A DNA stretch of 5,804 nucleotides, taken from contig CAIMXQ010000155.1 of the NCBI GenBank assembly GCA_903845465.1, positions 1 through 5,804 of the forward strand, given 5' to 3'. Below, in pieces: positions 1 through 5,737 of the stretch (its first letter is position 1; every line of letters begins with the position of its first letter). The translations under genes were made by a program, and so were the position numbers. A model generated the notes under the pieces. That model worked only from the letters and a program-made list of their open reading frames with translations, was not told the DNA's origin and searched no databases. Source of the DNA: an uncultured Actinomycetes bacterium. GTDB taxonomy: Bacteria; Actinomycetota; Actinomycetes; Nanopelagicales; Nanopelagicaceae.

Positions 1-138
1 GATGTGATTGCGATTGCTCAAGAAAATATAGTTCTACTTGATCCAGAGCGCAGCGATAAAGAGGGCGCAATGATTGGTCATCACGGCGGAGATTCAGTGA
101 TTGAAAGTTCTGTGCCATTGCTGACGGCGCAGAAGTAA
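1..138 (+). CDS. Probable alkaline-phosphatase-superfamily phosphodiesterase, C-terminal end (partial)
   Basis: An open frame enters from the left edge and ends at TAA 136-138, giving the last 45 residues of a protein. The visible part contains a run of hydrophobic residues followed by LLDPER, then IGHHGG at residues 25-30 of the fragment, then VPLLTAQK at the C-terminus. A Gly-His-(His)-Gly turn followed by a short acidic stretch and a final VPLL is how nucleotide pyrophosphatase/phosphodiesterases of the alkaline phosphatase superfamily usually end. The histidine there is normally a metal ligand. In Streptomyces, as I recall, a gene of this type lies beside sepH, which fits the neighbour here. 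The catalytic Ser/Thr and other metal ligands lie outside the window, so substrate and location cannot be judged. It converges on sepH, whose open frame runs antisense across all of it. The family call rests on a short C-terminal signature only. Confidence 0.6.
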   Translation, partial: DVIAIAQENIVLLDPERSDKEGAMIGHHGGDSVIESSVPLLTAQK

Positions 139-976
139 TCTCATTATCTTCAGGTAGCTCTTCTGATTTACGGCCAAACATAATTTCATCCCATGAAGGC
201 ACTTTGGCGCGTGCTGTGATTCCATCTTGAGAATCTGTCACAGATGGTGCTTCGCGAATGACGGCAAGGCGTGGAGTCTCAGCTTTGACTTCTGGATCTT
301 CAAAGAGATCTGCAATGCGAGGAATCTGCAGATCAGGTTTTGGTTCGTCAAGACGTGAAGGGTGAGTTGGCTCGGCATGAATGATGCCAGGTGTCATAAC
401 TCTGACAGGTGCATCTTCATCGATAAGCCAAGCGCCATTGTCATCTGCTGCATCAAGTGCGCGACGTGCAAGATCAAAGATCCAGGTAGCTAAACCATTT
501 CCATCGCGATTGGGATAGTGAAGTTCGATATGCCATGTGCCATCGAGCAGGCGCCAGGTGTTCCAGGAAATTGCATCTACATCGACACCACGCGGAGCAA
601 GTTTCGCTAAAACTACATCAGAGAATGTGAGATCGGAACGATGTACATCTTTGCGCATCACGAGTTCGCGAGCTCGTGCGAGGATGTATTCACGCTCTTG
701 CATAATAGGTCCAGAGAAACGTTCGACTTTATCGAGGGTTGTCTGACCTTCGCGAGCAACTTGCTCAAAACTTTCACCCGCACGAAGACGTCGTTGTATC
801 TCTTTGACCGAGATTGTCTCGACTGCATCTGATGAAGGAACGGAAGAAAGTCTTGGTTGATTTACTGTGGCACGAAGAGTGTCGCTGATGCGAACTGAAT
901 AATTGTTTCCCTCGCCATCGACAAGTGCGAGATGGTTTCCATCTTCAGACTTGCCGGTAAATCGAAGCTCACTCAT
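1..976 (-). CDS. sepH: SepH-like cell-division regulator (DUF3071), stop not in window
   Basis: The product begins MSELRFTGKSEDGNHLALVD and matches the DUF3071/SepH pattern. It has an N-terminal strand-rich part, then a helix-turn-helix at about residues 57-90 (VKEIQRRLRAGESFEQVARE, followed by DKVERFSGP). A Trp-rich core at 138-166 carries WNTWRLLDGTW and ATWIFD. A low-complexity linker follows, and the conserved end motif VPSWDEIMFGRK lies at 259-270. In Streptomyces and mycobacteria SepH binds FtsZ and stimulates its assembly during septation; that role is transferred by family. ATG 976-974 has no Shine-Dalgarno, but TATTCT sits 7 bases upstream, suggesting a leaderless transcript. Family members normally stop soon after the WDEIMFG motif. 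Here the frame stays open for at least 55 more codons to the left edge, antisense to the phosphodiesterase gene. This may be a true extension or an indel; in the +1 frame TGA, TAA and TGA follow within 20 bases of the motif. The identity is firm but the C-terminus is not. Confidence 0.88.
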   Translation of the reverse strand, partial: MSELRFTGKSEDGNHLALVDGEGNNYSVRISDTLRATVNQPRLSSVPSSDAVETISVKEIQRRLRAGESFEQVAREGQTTLDKVERFSGPIMQEREYILARARELVMRKDVHRSDLTFSDVVLAKLAPRGVDVDAISWNTWRLLDGTWHIELHYPNRDGNGLATWIFDLARRALDAADDNGAWLIDEDAPVRVMTPGIIHAEPTHPSRLDEPKPDLQIPRIADLFEDPEVKAETPRLAVIREAPSVTDSQDGITARAKVPSWDEIMFGRKSEELPEDNEITSAPSAMAQNFQSLNLRRDDQSLRPLYRCALDQVELYFLEQSQSH

Positions 977-983
977 AAGGGTG

Positions 984-989
984 AGAATA
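984..989 (-). promoter_or_regulatory. Candidate -10 element of sepH, leaderless start
   Basis: Read on the minus strand, TATTCT (989 to 984) matches the actinobacterial -10 pattern TANNNT. It is followed by 7 bases and then the sepH ATG at 976, so transcription would start at or next to the A of the start codon. No purine-rich ribosome-binding site lies between. I see no convincing -35 box. The match is short and could be chance. Confidence 0.4.
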
Positions 990-1026
990 TCCGATGAGGT
1001 GGTAATTTCTCGAGAGATAGACCCTT

Positions 1027-1032
1027 TAGACT
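1027..1032 (+). promoter_or_regulatory. Candidate -10 element of the monophosphatase gene, leaderless start
   Basis: TAGACT fits TANNNT and is followed by 6 bases (TCACTT) before ATG 1039, so a transcript would begin at the start codon. Its first three bases are also an in-frame TAG, which rules out any earlier start for this gene. No Shine-Dalgarno is present. With the sepH element at 984-989 it forms a compact divergent promoter region between 977 and 1038. No clear -35 box was seen. Confidence 0.45.
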
Positions 1033-1038
1033 TCACTT

Positions 1039-1803
1039 ATGTATGCGGAGTTGCTCGAATTAGCGCGGAAGGTAGGGGCAGATGCAGGCGCCCTACTGAT
1101 GGATCGCCCTCCCGCATTCGAAATCGAAGAGAAGTCCACCGCCATCGATATCGTCACTCAGATGGATAAAAAGGCAGAAAAATTTATCGTGCAATCACTT
1201 CTTGCAGCCCGCCCCGATGATGGAATGATCGGCGAAGAAGGTGCTGCAATCGAAAGTAAGTCTGGAATCACCTGGGTTATCGATCCACTCGATGGAACCG
1301 TCAATTATTTCTATGGATTACCTGGGTGGAATGTCTCTATCGCGGCCAAAGATAGTGAGGGCTCAGTAGTCGGAGTCGTTACTGCGCCCACAATTAATTC
1401 AATGTGGTGGGCAACTCGAGGTGGCGGCGCATTCTTCAACGGCAAAAAAATTAAGGTCAACGAACCTATTGAGTTAAACCGAGCATTTATCGGAACAGGC
1501 TTTCAATACGATGTGGCACATCGCGATCGCCAAATTGAAAATGTTGGACGGATGCTTCCAATTATTCGAGATATTCGCCGCAATGGAGCAGCAGCAGTTG
1601 ATATCTGTCACGTTGCAATGGGCGCACTCGATGCGTATTACGAAGATGGACTCAAAGAGTGGGATTGGGCTGCAGCGAGTTTGGTTGCCACCGAGGCAGG
1701 TGCACGTTTTGGTCTCTATGGCCAAGCGCCCTATATGACTACCCTTGCGGCGGGTTCGACCCTCTATGCAGAGCTTGAATCCTTCCTCAATCTCCACGCG
1801 TAA
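1039..1803 (+). CDS. Inositol-monophosphatase-family phosphatase
   Basis: This 254-residue protein belongs to the Mg2+-dependent IMPase/SuhB/HisN family and has the family's usual length. It hydrolyses a phosphate monoester, but the substrate could be inositol phosphate, histidinol phosphate or a sugar phosphate; motifs alone do not decide. Metal-site motifs are intact. DxxTxxD-like residues lie near 37-43, and GEEG at 65-68 supplies the catalytic glutamate. WVIDPLDGTVNY at 79-90 carries D82 and D85, and EWDWAAASLVATEAGA at 207-222 carries D209. It has no signal peptide or membrane segment, so it should be cytosolic. ATG 1039 is fixed by the in-frame TAG at 1027 and lacks a Shine-Dalgarno. 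It is transcribed divergently from sepH, and 119 bases separate it from rplS downstream. It is probably monocistronic or read through into rplS, since I see no strong terminator after it. Confidence 0.92.
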   Translation: MYAELLELARKVGADAGALLMDRPPAFEIEEKSTAIDIVTQMDKKAEKFIVQSLLAARPDDGMIGEEGAAIESKSGITWVIDPLDGTVNYFYGLPGWNVSIAAKDSEGSVVGVVTAPTINSMWWATRGGGAFFNGKKIKVNEPIELNRAFIGTGFQYDVAHRDRQIENVGRMLPIIRDIRRNGAAAVDICHVAMGALDAYYEDGLKEWDWAAASLVATEAGARFGLYGQAPYMTTLAAGSTLYAELESFLNLHA

Positions 1804-1864
1804 TTTTCACCCCAGATCTGCCGATTTACGTCTGGCCCCCCTTCTGTGGCAAGATACGCAGTCT

Positions 1865-1881
1865 GCACGGCGATACCGTGC
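1865..1881 (+). promoter_or_regulatory. Hairpin in the rplS 5' leader
   Basis: GCACGG (1865-1870) pairs perfectly with CCGTGC (1876-1881) around the 5-base loop CGATA, making a 6-bp GC-rich stem. The stem ends 41 bases before the rplS ATG and is not followed by a T-run, so it does not look like a terminator of the upstream gene. Leaders of ribosomal protein operons often hold a small structure bound by the encoded protein. An L19 autoregulatory leader is therefore a possibility, but this is inference from one sequence. I could not pick the rplS promoter with confidence; CAAGAT at 1850-1855, just upstream of the stem, is a weak -10 candidate. The rest of the 119-bp gap holds only the ribosome-binding site. 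Confidence 0.4.
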
Positions 1882-1912
1882 TCAATTAGCGCAAGTTAAT
1901 TTGGTAATGAAC

Positions 1913-1916
1913 AGGA
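1913..1916 (+). promoter_or_regulatory. Ribosome-binding site of rplS
   Basis: AGGA lies 6 bases before ATG 1923, a normal Shine-Dalgarno spacing. An in-frame TGA at 1908-1910 excludes any earlier start. This gene therefore has a true leader, unlike the sepH, monophosphatase and yraN starts. Confidence 0.6.
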
Positions 1917-1922
1917 ATAACC

Positions 1923-2477
1923 ATGAACATTCTCGACGTCGTAGATGCAGCCTCACTTCGTAAGGACATCCCACAGTTCCGCGCAGGCGATGAACTCAAG
2001 ATTCACGTCCGTGTTATCGAAGGTAGCAAGTCACGTCTTCAGGTATTCCAGGGAATCGTTATAGGTCGCCAAGGCGATGGAGTCCGCGAAACTTTCACAA
2101 TCCGTAAGGTTTCATACGGCGTTGGCGTAGAGCGCACATTCCCAGTACACACACCAGTTATTGAAAAGATTGAACTTGTCACTAAGGGCGATGTTCGCCG
2201 CGCAAAGCTCTACTACCTCCGCGATCTTCGCGGTAAGGCTGCAAAGATTCGCGAAAAGCGCGATGGCGTTGTTGGTTACGGCGATGGAATTCTTTCAACA
2301 CCTATTGCCGAAGTTGTGTCCGAGCCAGTGGCAGTCATTGCTGAGTCCGAGGTTCCAGCTCAGGATGCGATTACAGAAGTTGTCGCTGTAGCGGAAACTG
2401 TAGAAGAAGTTGCAGTAGTCGAAGCTGTTGCTGATGAAGCTCCAGCTGCTGAAGCAACTGAAACACCCGCAGAGTAA
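1923..2477 (+). CDS. rplS: 50S ribosomal protein L19 with long acidic C-terminal tail
   Basis: Residues 1-113 are a complete bacterial L19. [20 protein letters not shown] at 15-34, [21 protein letters not shown] around 42-62 and [13 protein letters not shown] at 67-78 are hallmark segments. The basic end ([22 protein letters not shown]) lies at 92-113. L19 sits at the interface between the large and small ribosomal subunits. Most L19 proteins end near this point, at about 115 residues. This one continues for 71 residues (114-184) rich in Ala, Val, Glu and Pro. The tail has 16 acidic and no Lys or Arg residues, and repeats such as EVVAVAE and EVAVVEA. It is in frame, has the same codon style as the core, and ends at TAA 2475-2477, so it looks genuine rather than a frameshift. 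It heads the block that continues with lepB 33 bases later, in the same reading frame. Confidence 0.97.
   Translation: MNILDVVDAASLRKDIPQFRAGDELKIHVRVIEGSKSRLQVFQGIVIGRQGDGVRETFTIRKVSYGVGVERTFPVHTPVIEKIELVTKGDVRRAKLYYLRDLRGKAAKIREKRDGVVGYGDGILSTPIAEVVSEPVAVIAESEVPAQDAITEVVAVAETVEEVAVVEAVADEAPAAEATETPAE
2308..2470 (+). repeat. Degenerate GAAGTTG/GAAGCT-type repeats encoding the L19 tail
   Basis: Imperfect repeats built on GAAGTTG, GAAGCTGTTGCTG and CCAGCTGCTGAAG recur through the part of rplS that encodes the Ala/Val/Glu-rich tail. They give the protein its [15 protein letters not shown] pattern. The DNA repetition probably follows from the low-complexity protein, but such tracts can also expand or contract by slippage. 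Confidence 0.5.
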
Positions 2478-2510
2478 TTTCCCTCTCCTTCATGTCGCCC
2501 AGGCTTTAAA

Positions 2511-3164
2511 TTGAAACGTGGCGGCTCACTCCTTCGCGAGTTCCCGGTTCTTGTAATCGTTGCGCTCGCCGTATCTCTGATCATCAAGACTTTCCTGGTG
2601 CAATTCTTCTTTATCCCATCAGGTTCGATGGAGAACACACTTCAAATCAATGATCGCGTTGCAGTTAATAAGATTCCATTTATTTCGGGATCAATTCATC
2701 GTGGTGATGTTGTTGTCTTCCGCGATCCAGCTAATTGGCTTCCCGAACCCTTTGCGGGCACAGAGAATAAAGTGTTAGCAAAGATTAAAGAAGGATTTGT
2801 CGCTGTCGGAGTACTTCCCAATCCTGCGAAGCAATATCTTGTAAAACGCGTTATTGGCGTTGCCGGAGATCACATCGTCTGTTGTTCAAAAACTGGTGGG
2901 TTAATAATCAATGACAAGACGACTTCTGAGCCATATATCTTTGCCGGAAATAAACCGAGCGAGATGGACTTTAACGTAACTGTTCCTGAAGGCAAGGTCT
3001 GGGTCATGGGCGATCACCGTGGCTCCTCTGCTGATTCTCGATATCACCAAGATGATGTGAACAAAGGATTTGTACCAGTCTCACGTATTACAGGACGCGT
3101 GTACGCAATTATCTGGCCACTAAAAGATGCAGGCCTTGTTCCATCGCACAATCCAATCAAGTAG
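2511..3164 (+). CDS. lepB: Type I signal peptidase
   Basis: This 217-residue membrane-bound serine protease cleaves signal peptides from exported proteins on the outer face of the membrane. A single N-terminal membrane anchor spans about residues 11-34. All family boxes are present. IPSGSMENTL holds the catalytic Ser39, and RGDVVVF lies at 64-70. YLVKRVIGVAGD at 109-120 holds the general-base Lys112, and MGDHRGSSADSRYH lies at 166-179. The start is TTG: the in-frame stop upstream is the rplS TAA at 2475, no in-frame ATG or GTG lies between, and the first ATG downstream (2629) is Met40 of the active-site motif. The ribosome-binding site is weak (AGG 2501-2503). A five-codon ATG frame at 2492-2509 ends one base before the TTG and may couple initiation. 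The gene lies 33 bases after rplS and 9 bases before rnhB, as in other actinobacteria. Confidence 0.95.
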   Translation: MKRGGSLLREFPVLVIVALAVSLIIKTFLVQFFFIPSGSMENTLQINDRVAVNKIPFISGSIHRGDVVVFRDPANWLPEPFAGTENKVLAKIKEGFVAVGVLPNPAKQYLVKRVIGVAGDHIVCCSKTGGLIINDKTTSEPYIFAGNKPSEMDFNVTVPEGKVWVMGDHRGSSADSRYHQDDVNKGFVPVSRITGRVYAIIWPLKDAGLVPSHNPIK

Positions 3165-3165
3165 G
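3163..3165 (+). promoter_or_regulatory. Ribosome-binding site of rnhB overlapping the lepB stop
   Basis: AGG overlaps the lepB TAG stop (3162-3164) and is followed by 8 bases before ATG 3174. A ribosome ending lepB would cover the rnhB start region, so translation of the two genes is probably coupled. Confidence 0.45.
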
Positions 3166-3173
3166 TATTCATA

Positions 3174-3779
3174 ATGAAAGCGATCGAAGAACTTCTTCGT
3201 AACGCTGGCATATCTCCTATTGCTGGAGTTGATGAGGCAGGCCGCGGTCCATGCGCCGGGCCACTCGTAGTTGCAGCTGTTATTTTAAAAGATCCAACAG
3301 CACCTGAATTATCAGAGGTACGTGATTCCAAAGAAGTCTCTGAAGCCAAAAGAGAAATTCTCTTTGATGTCATTATGAATATCGCTGAAAGCGTCAGTGT
3401 GATTATTGTTCCGCCAGCAGAAATTGATGAACGCGGAGTACATGCCGCAAACCTTGATGGAATGCGCCGAGCAGTCAAAGGTCTTGCAATTGAACCCGCA
3501 TATGTTCTTACAGATGGATATGCCATCGAAGGGCTTGCAATTCCTAACGTTGCAGTGTGGAAGGGCGATCAAGTAGTAACTGCTATTAGCGCGGCATCGA
3601 TTATTGCCAAGGTAACTCGAGATCGCATGATGATTAAACTCGATGCTATCTACCCTCAGTATGGATTTGCCCAACATAAGGGCTATATCACCGCGAAGCA
3701 CACGGCAGCCCTTGCAGAACATGGTGCGTGTGTAGAACATCGAAAATCGTTCGCAAATATTGCAGCCCTACAGAAATAG
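3174..3779 (+). CDS. rnhB: Ribonuclease HII
   Basis: RNase HII cuts the RNA strand of RNA/DNA hybrids and starts removal of single ribonucleotides misincorporated in DNA; it is cytosolic. The 201-residue length is typical. The opening motif GVDEAGRGPCAGPLV at 18-32 supplies Asp20 and Glu21. LTDGY at 112-116 supplies Asp114, and WKGDQVVTAISAASIIAKVTRD at 129-150 supplies Asp132. The YPQYGFAQHKGY substrate-binding stretch lies at 160-171. The conserved DSKKLS is here DSKEVS (51-56), a mild variation outside the metal site. It lies 9 bases behind lepB, with the ribosome-binding site over the lepB stop. In many actinobacteria a small DUF2469 gene follows rnhB; here the next gene is yraN after 60 bases. 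Confidence 0.96.
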   Translation: MKAIEELLRNAGISPIAGVDEAGRGPCAGPLVVAAVILKDPTAPELSEVRDSKEVSEAKREILFDVIMNIAESVSVIIVPPAEIDERGVHAANLDGMRRAVKGLAIEPAYVLTDGYAIEGLAIPNVAVWKGDQVVTAISAASIIAKVTRDRMMIKLDAIYPQYGFAQHKGYITAKHTAALAEHGACVEHRKSFANIAALQK

Positions 3780-3826
3780 TTTCCACAGAAGCAAATATTC
3801 ATTATCTGGTGACCCTAGCGGAGTCT

Positions 3827-3832
3827 TACCCT
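3827..3832 (+). promoter_or_regulatory. Candidate internal -10 element before yraN, leaderless start
   Basis: TACCCT fits TANNNT and stands 7 bases before ATG 3840. No Shine-Dalgarno is close enough; GGAG at 3820-3823 is 16 bases away. An in-frame TAG at 3816-3818 excludes earlier starts. A promoter here would let yraN-comM-dprA be expressed apart from rplS-lepB-rnhB. The motif is short and no good -35 box was found. Confidence 0.35.
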
Positions 3833-3839
3833 GCCGCGC

Positions 3840-4220
3840 ATGGCATCCAAAATAAAGAAACCCGGCCCCAAGCAACGTACTGGGACATTTGGTGAAGAAA
3901 TTACAGTTCGATATGTACTCGAGCGAGGCGATGAAATACTCGATCGTAATTGGCGAATTCGCGAAGGCGAGATAGATGTAATTTCCCTATCAGTCGACGG
4001 CATATTTCATTTCATTGAGGTAAAGACCCGAAGCTCATTGGCATTCGGACATCCCTTCGAGGCAATCAATCGCGACAAAGCACATCGAATGCAACGTTTA
4101 GCCCTAGGTTGGCTTGCAACGCACGGGTGTCTTGGATGTGATTTCAGTATCGATGTAGTTGCAATCGTGATCGCTTCAGATGGCACTCATACTCTCGAAT
4201 ATCGTGCAGGCGTGCTATGA
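3840..4220 (+). CDS. yraN: YraN/UPF0102 family nuclease-like protein
   Basis: This 126-residue protein has the usual size for the family and the Holliday-junction-resolvase-like, PD-(D/E)xK-type fold signature. TGTFGEE is at 14-20, LDRNWRIREGEIDVIS at 34-49 and FIEVKTRSS at 58-66. IDVVAIV follows at 104-110. By analogy with restriction-like nucleases Asp46, Glu60 and Lys62 form the active site. No biochemical role is settled for the family as far as I know, but its steady linkage to comM and dprA suggests a DNA-processing task. The N-terminus is basic (KIKKPGPKQR) as in a nucleic-acid-binding arm. The start is fixed by an in-frame stop at 3816. Its stop overlaps the comM start by four bases (ATGA, 4217-4220), implying coupled translation. 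Confidence 0.93.
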   Translation: MASKIKKPGPKQRTGTFGEEITVRYVLERGDEILDRNWRIREGEIDVISLSVDGIFHFIEVKTRSSLAFGHPFEAINRDKAHRMQRLALGWLATHGCLGCDFSIDVVAIVIASDGTHTLEYRAGVL

Positions 4221-5737
4221 GTATTGGCCAAACACAAAGCGTTGCACTTCTTGGTCTTACTGGCAGCGTCGTTGAGGTTGAAGTTGATATTTCCGATGGA
4301 ATTCCTATGTACTCGCTACTCGGATTGCCAGATGCCGCGCTTCAAGAATCTCGTGATCGAGTCCGCGCCGCACTTACCAACTGCAGCGAAACGTGGCCCA
4401 ATCGAAAGGTCACAGTTTCTCTATCTCCAGCTTGGCTTCCAAAGAGTGGATCTAGCTTTGATCTATCAATTGCACTTGCGATTCTGATTGCACACGGAAC
4501 CGTTCCACAAGAACCTTTTACCAGGATGGTTGTACTTGGCGAACTCGCACTCGATGGAAAAATTCGCCCGGTCCGAGGTGTGCTGCCAGCGCTAATTGCG
4601 GCATATAAATCTGGAATTACTCGGGCAATAGTTCCGGCTGCAAATCGTGCAGAAGCAGCGCTCATGACTCAGATGCAGATATCCACCTTTGAAAATCTTC
4701 GCGAAGTACTGATGTGGGGGCGAACCGGCGAACATCCTGTCGCGCAAGAGCTTGATCTTGATCAAACGGATGTCGATGAGTACCTAGATTTTTCAGATGT
4801 TGCAGGACAAATGAAAGCTCGCTTCGCGGCCGAAGTTGCGGCAAGCGGGGGGCACCATCTCTTACTAATCGGCCCGCCTGGTACTGGCAAGACGATGATT
4901 GCATCTCGAATTCCAACTATCTTGCCTGCTCTGACTGTAGATCAAGCCCTTGAAGTAACTGCAGTGCATTCAATATCCGGTGCCCTCGGAACTCGTTCAC
5001 CGATGTCACTTGTTGCACCCATAGTTTCTCCACATCACACTGCATCGCGTGCATCCATCGTTGGCGGTGGATCGCATGTCATCAAACCTGGTGCATGCAG
5101 CCTGGCTCATCATGGTGTTCTCTTTATCGATGAAGCACCCGAATGTGCCATCGGAGTTCTTGATTCGCTGCGGCAACCACTTGAATCAGGAACAATTACG
5201 ATTACTCGAAGCGTTGGAAATATAACTTTTCCCGCACATTTTCTCTTGGTACTTGCTGCTAATCCTTGTCCATGCGGAAAATTCACAGGTAAAGGGCGCA
5301 ACTGCACATGTTCTTCAATTCAGGTACGACGCTACTTAGGAAAACTTTCTGGTCCATTGATGGATCGAATCGATATGCGCGTACAGGTAGATCCTGTAAG
5401 CCGAGTTGAGATGGCTCAGACCGAACTCGGCGAGAGCAGCCGTGAAATTCGAACTCGAGTAATACAAGCGCGACAAGCAGCTGCGCTTCGCTTTAGCAAT
5501 GATTCGTGGAATCTCAACGCACAGATTCCGAGCCGAGAACTACGAGCTAGATATCGACCAGAACGTCTAGCGATGAACTTCCTTCACGATGAACTCGATC
5601 GCGAACGCATTACTGCACGAGGGCTCCACAAAGTAATTCGCCTTTCCTGGACTCTCGCAGATCTTGCAGGACGGTCTGTTCCAAATCTCGATGATGTACA
5701 ACGTGCGCACTTATTGCGCGAGGGGACAGATCTATGA
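4217..5737 (+). CDS. comM: ComM / YifB-family Mg-chelatase-like AAA+ ATPase
   Basis: This 506-residue protein has the full family layout. An N-terminal Lon-protease-like domain (about 1-170, with LGLPDAALQESRDRVRAAL and SFDLSIALAIL) lacks protease function in this family. An AAA+ module follows with Walker A GPPGTGKT at 219-226, PHHTAS at 272-277 and Walker B VLFIDEAPE at 301-309. A Cys cluster NPCPCG...CTC (C351, C353, C363, C365) is probably zinc-binding. SGPLMDRID at 378-386 carries Arg384, a likely arginine finger. The C-terminal helical domain ends in ARGLHKVIRLSWTLADLAG at 467-485. In Vibrio and other transformable bacteria ComM is a hexameric helicase that extends branch migration when taken-up DNA is integrated. 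Every catalytic motif is intact. It overlaps yraN by ATGA and the next gene by ATGA, so the three are translated as a unit. Confidence 0.96.
   Translation: MSIGQTQSVALLGLTGSVVEVEVDISDGIPMYSLLGLPDAALQESRDRVRAALTNCSETWPNRKVTVSLSPAWLPKSGSSFDLSIALAILIAHGTVPQEPFTRMVVLGELALDGKIRPVRGVLPALIAAYKSGITRAIVPAANRAEAALMTQMQISTFENLREVLMWGRTGEHPVAQELDLDQTDVDEYLDFSDVAGQMKARFAAEVAASGGHHLLLIGPPGTGKTMIASRIPTILPALTVDQALEVTAVHSISGALGTRSPMSLVAPIVSPHHTASRASIVGGGSHVIKPGACSLAHHGVLFIDEAPECAIGVLDSLRQPLESGTITITRSVGNITFPAHFLLVLAANPCPCGKFTGKGRNCTCSSIQVRRYLGKLSGPLMDRIDMRVQVDPVSRVEMAQTELGESSREIRTRVIQARQAAALRFSNDSWNLNAQIPSRELRARYRPERLAMNFLHDELDRERITARGLHKVIRLSWTLADLAGRSVPNLDDVQRAHLLREGTDL

Noticed and set aside
132..151. Hairpin GAAGTAAT / ATTATCTTC with a 3-base loop at the phosphodiesterase stop, as a bidirectional terminator
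   Set aside because: The stem is AT-rich with a bulged base and no T-run follows on either strand, so it is too weak to call a terminator.
537..1169. Plus-strand open frames across the sepH region
   Set aside because: They are antisense shadows of sepH, overlap each other, and their translations show no family resemblance.
1812..1835. Inverted repeat CCAGA...TCTGG after the monophosphatase gene, as its terminator
   Set aside because: It gives only 5 bp around a 14-base loop, and the following bases are C-rich rather than T-rich.
1745..1963. Plus-strand 72-codon frame bridging the monophosphatase end and rplS start
   Set aside because: It overlaps both real genes out of frame, has an Arg/Ser-rich shadow composition, and covers the rplS leader hairpin and ribosome-binding site.
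3044..3740. Two minus-strand open frames of 160 and 142 codons opposite lepB and rnhB
   Set aside because: They lie antisense to clearly conserved genes, overlap each other, and have no recognisable motif or start signal.
4342..5307. Minus-strand frames opposite comM
   Set aside because: They are shadows of a long gene with intact ComM motifs, and nothing supports expression from the other strand.
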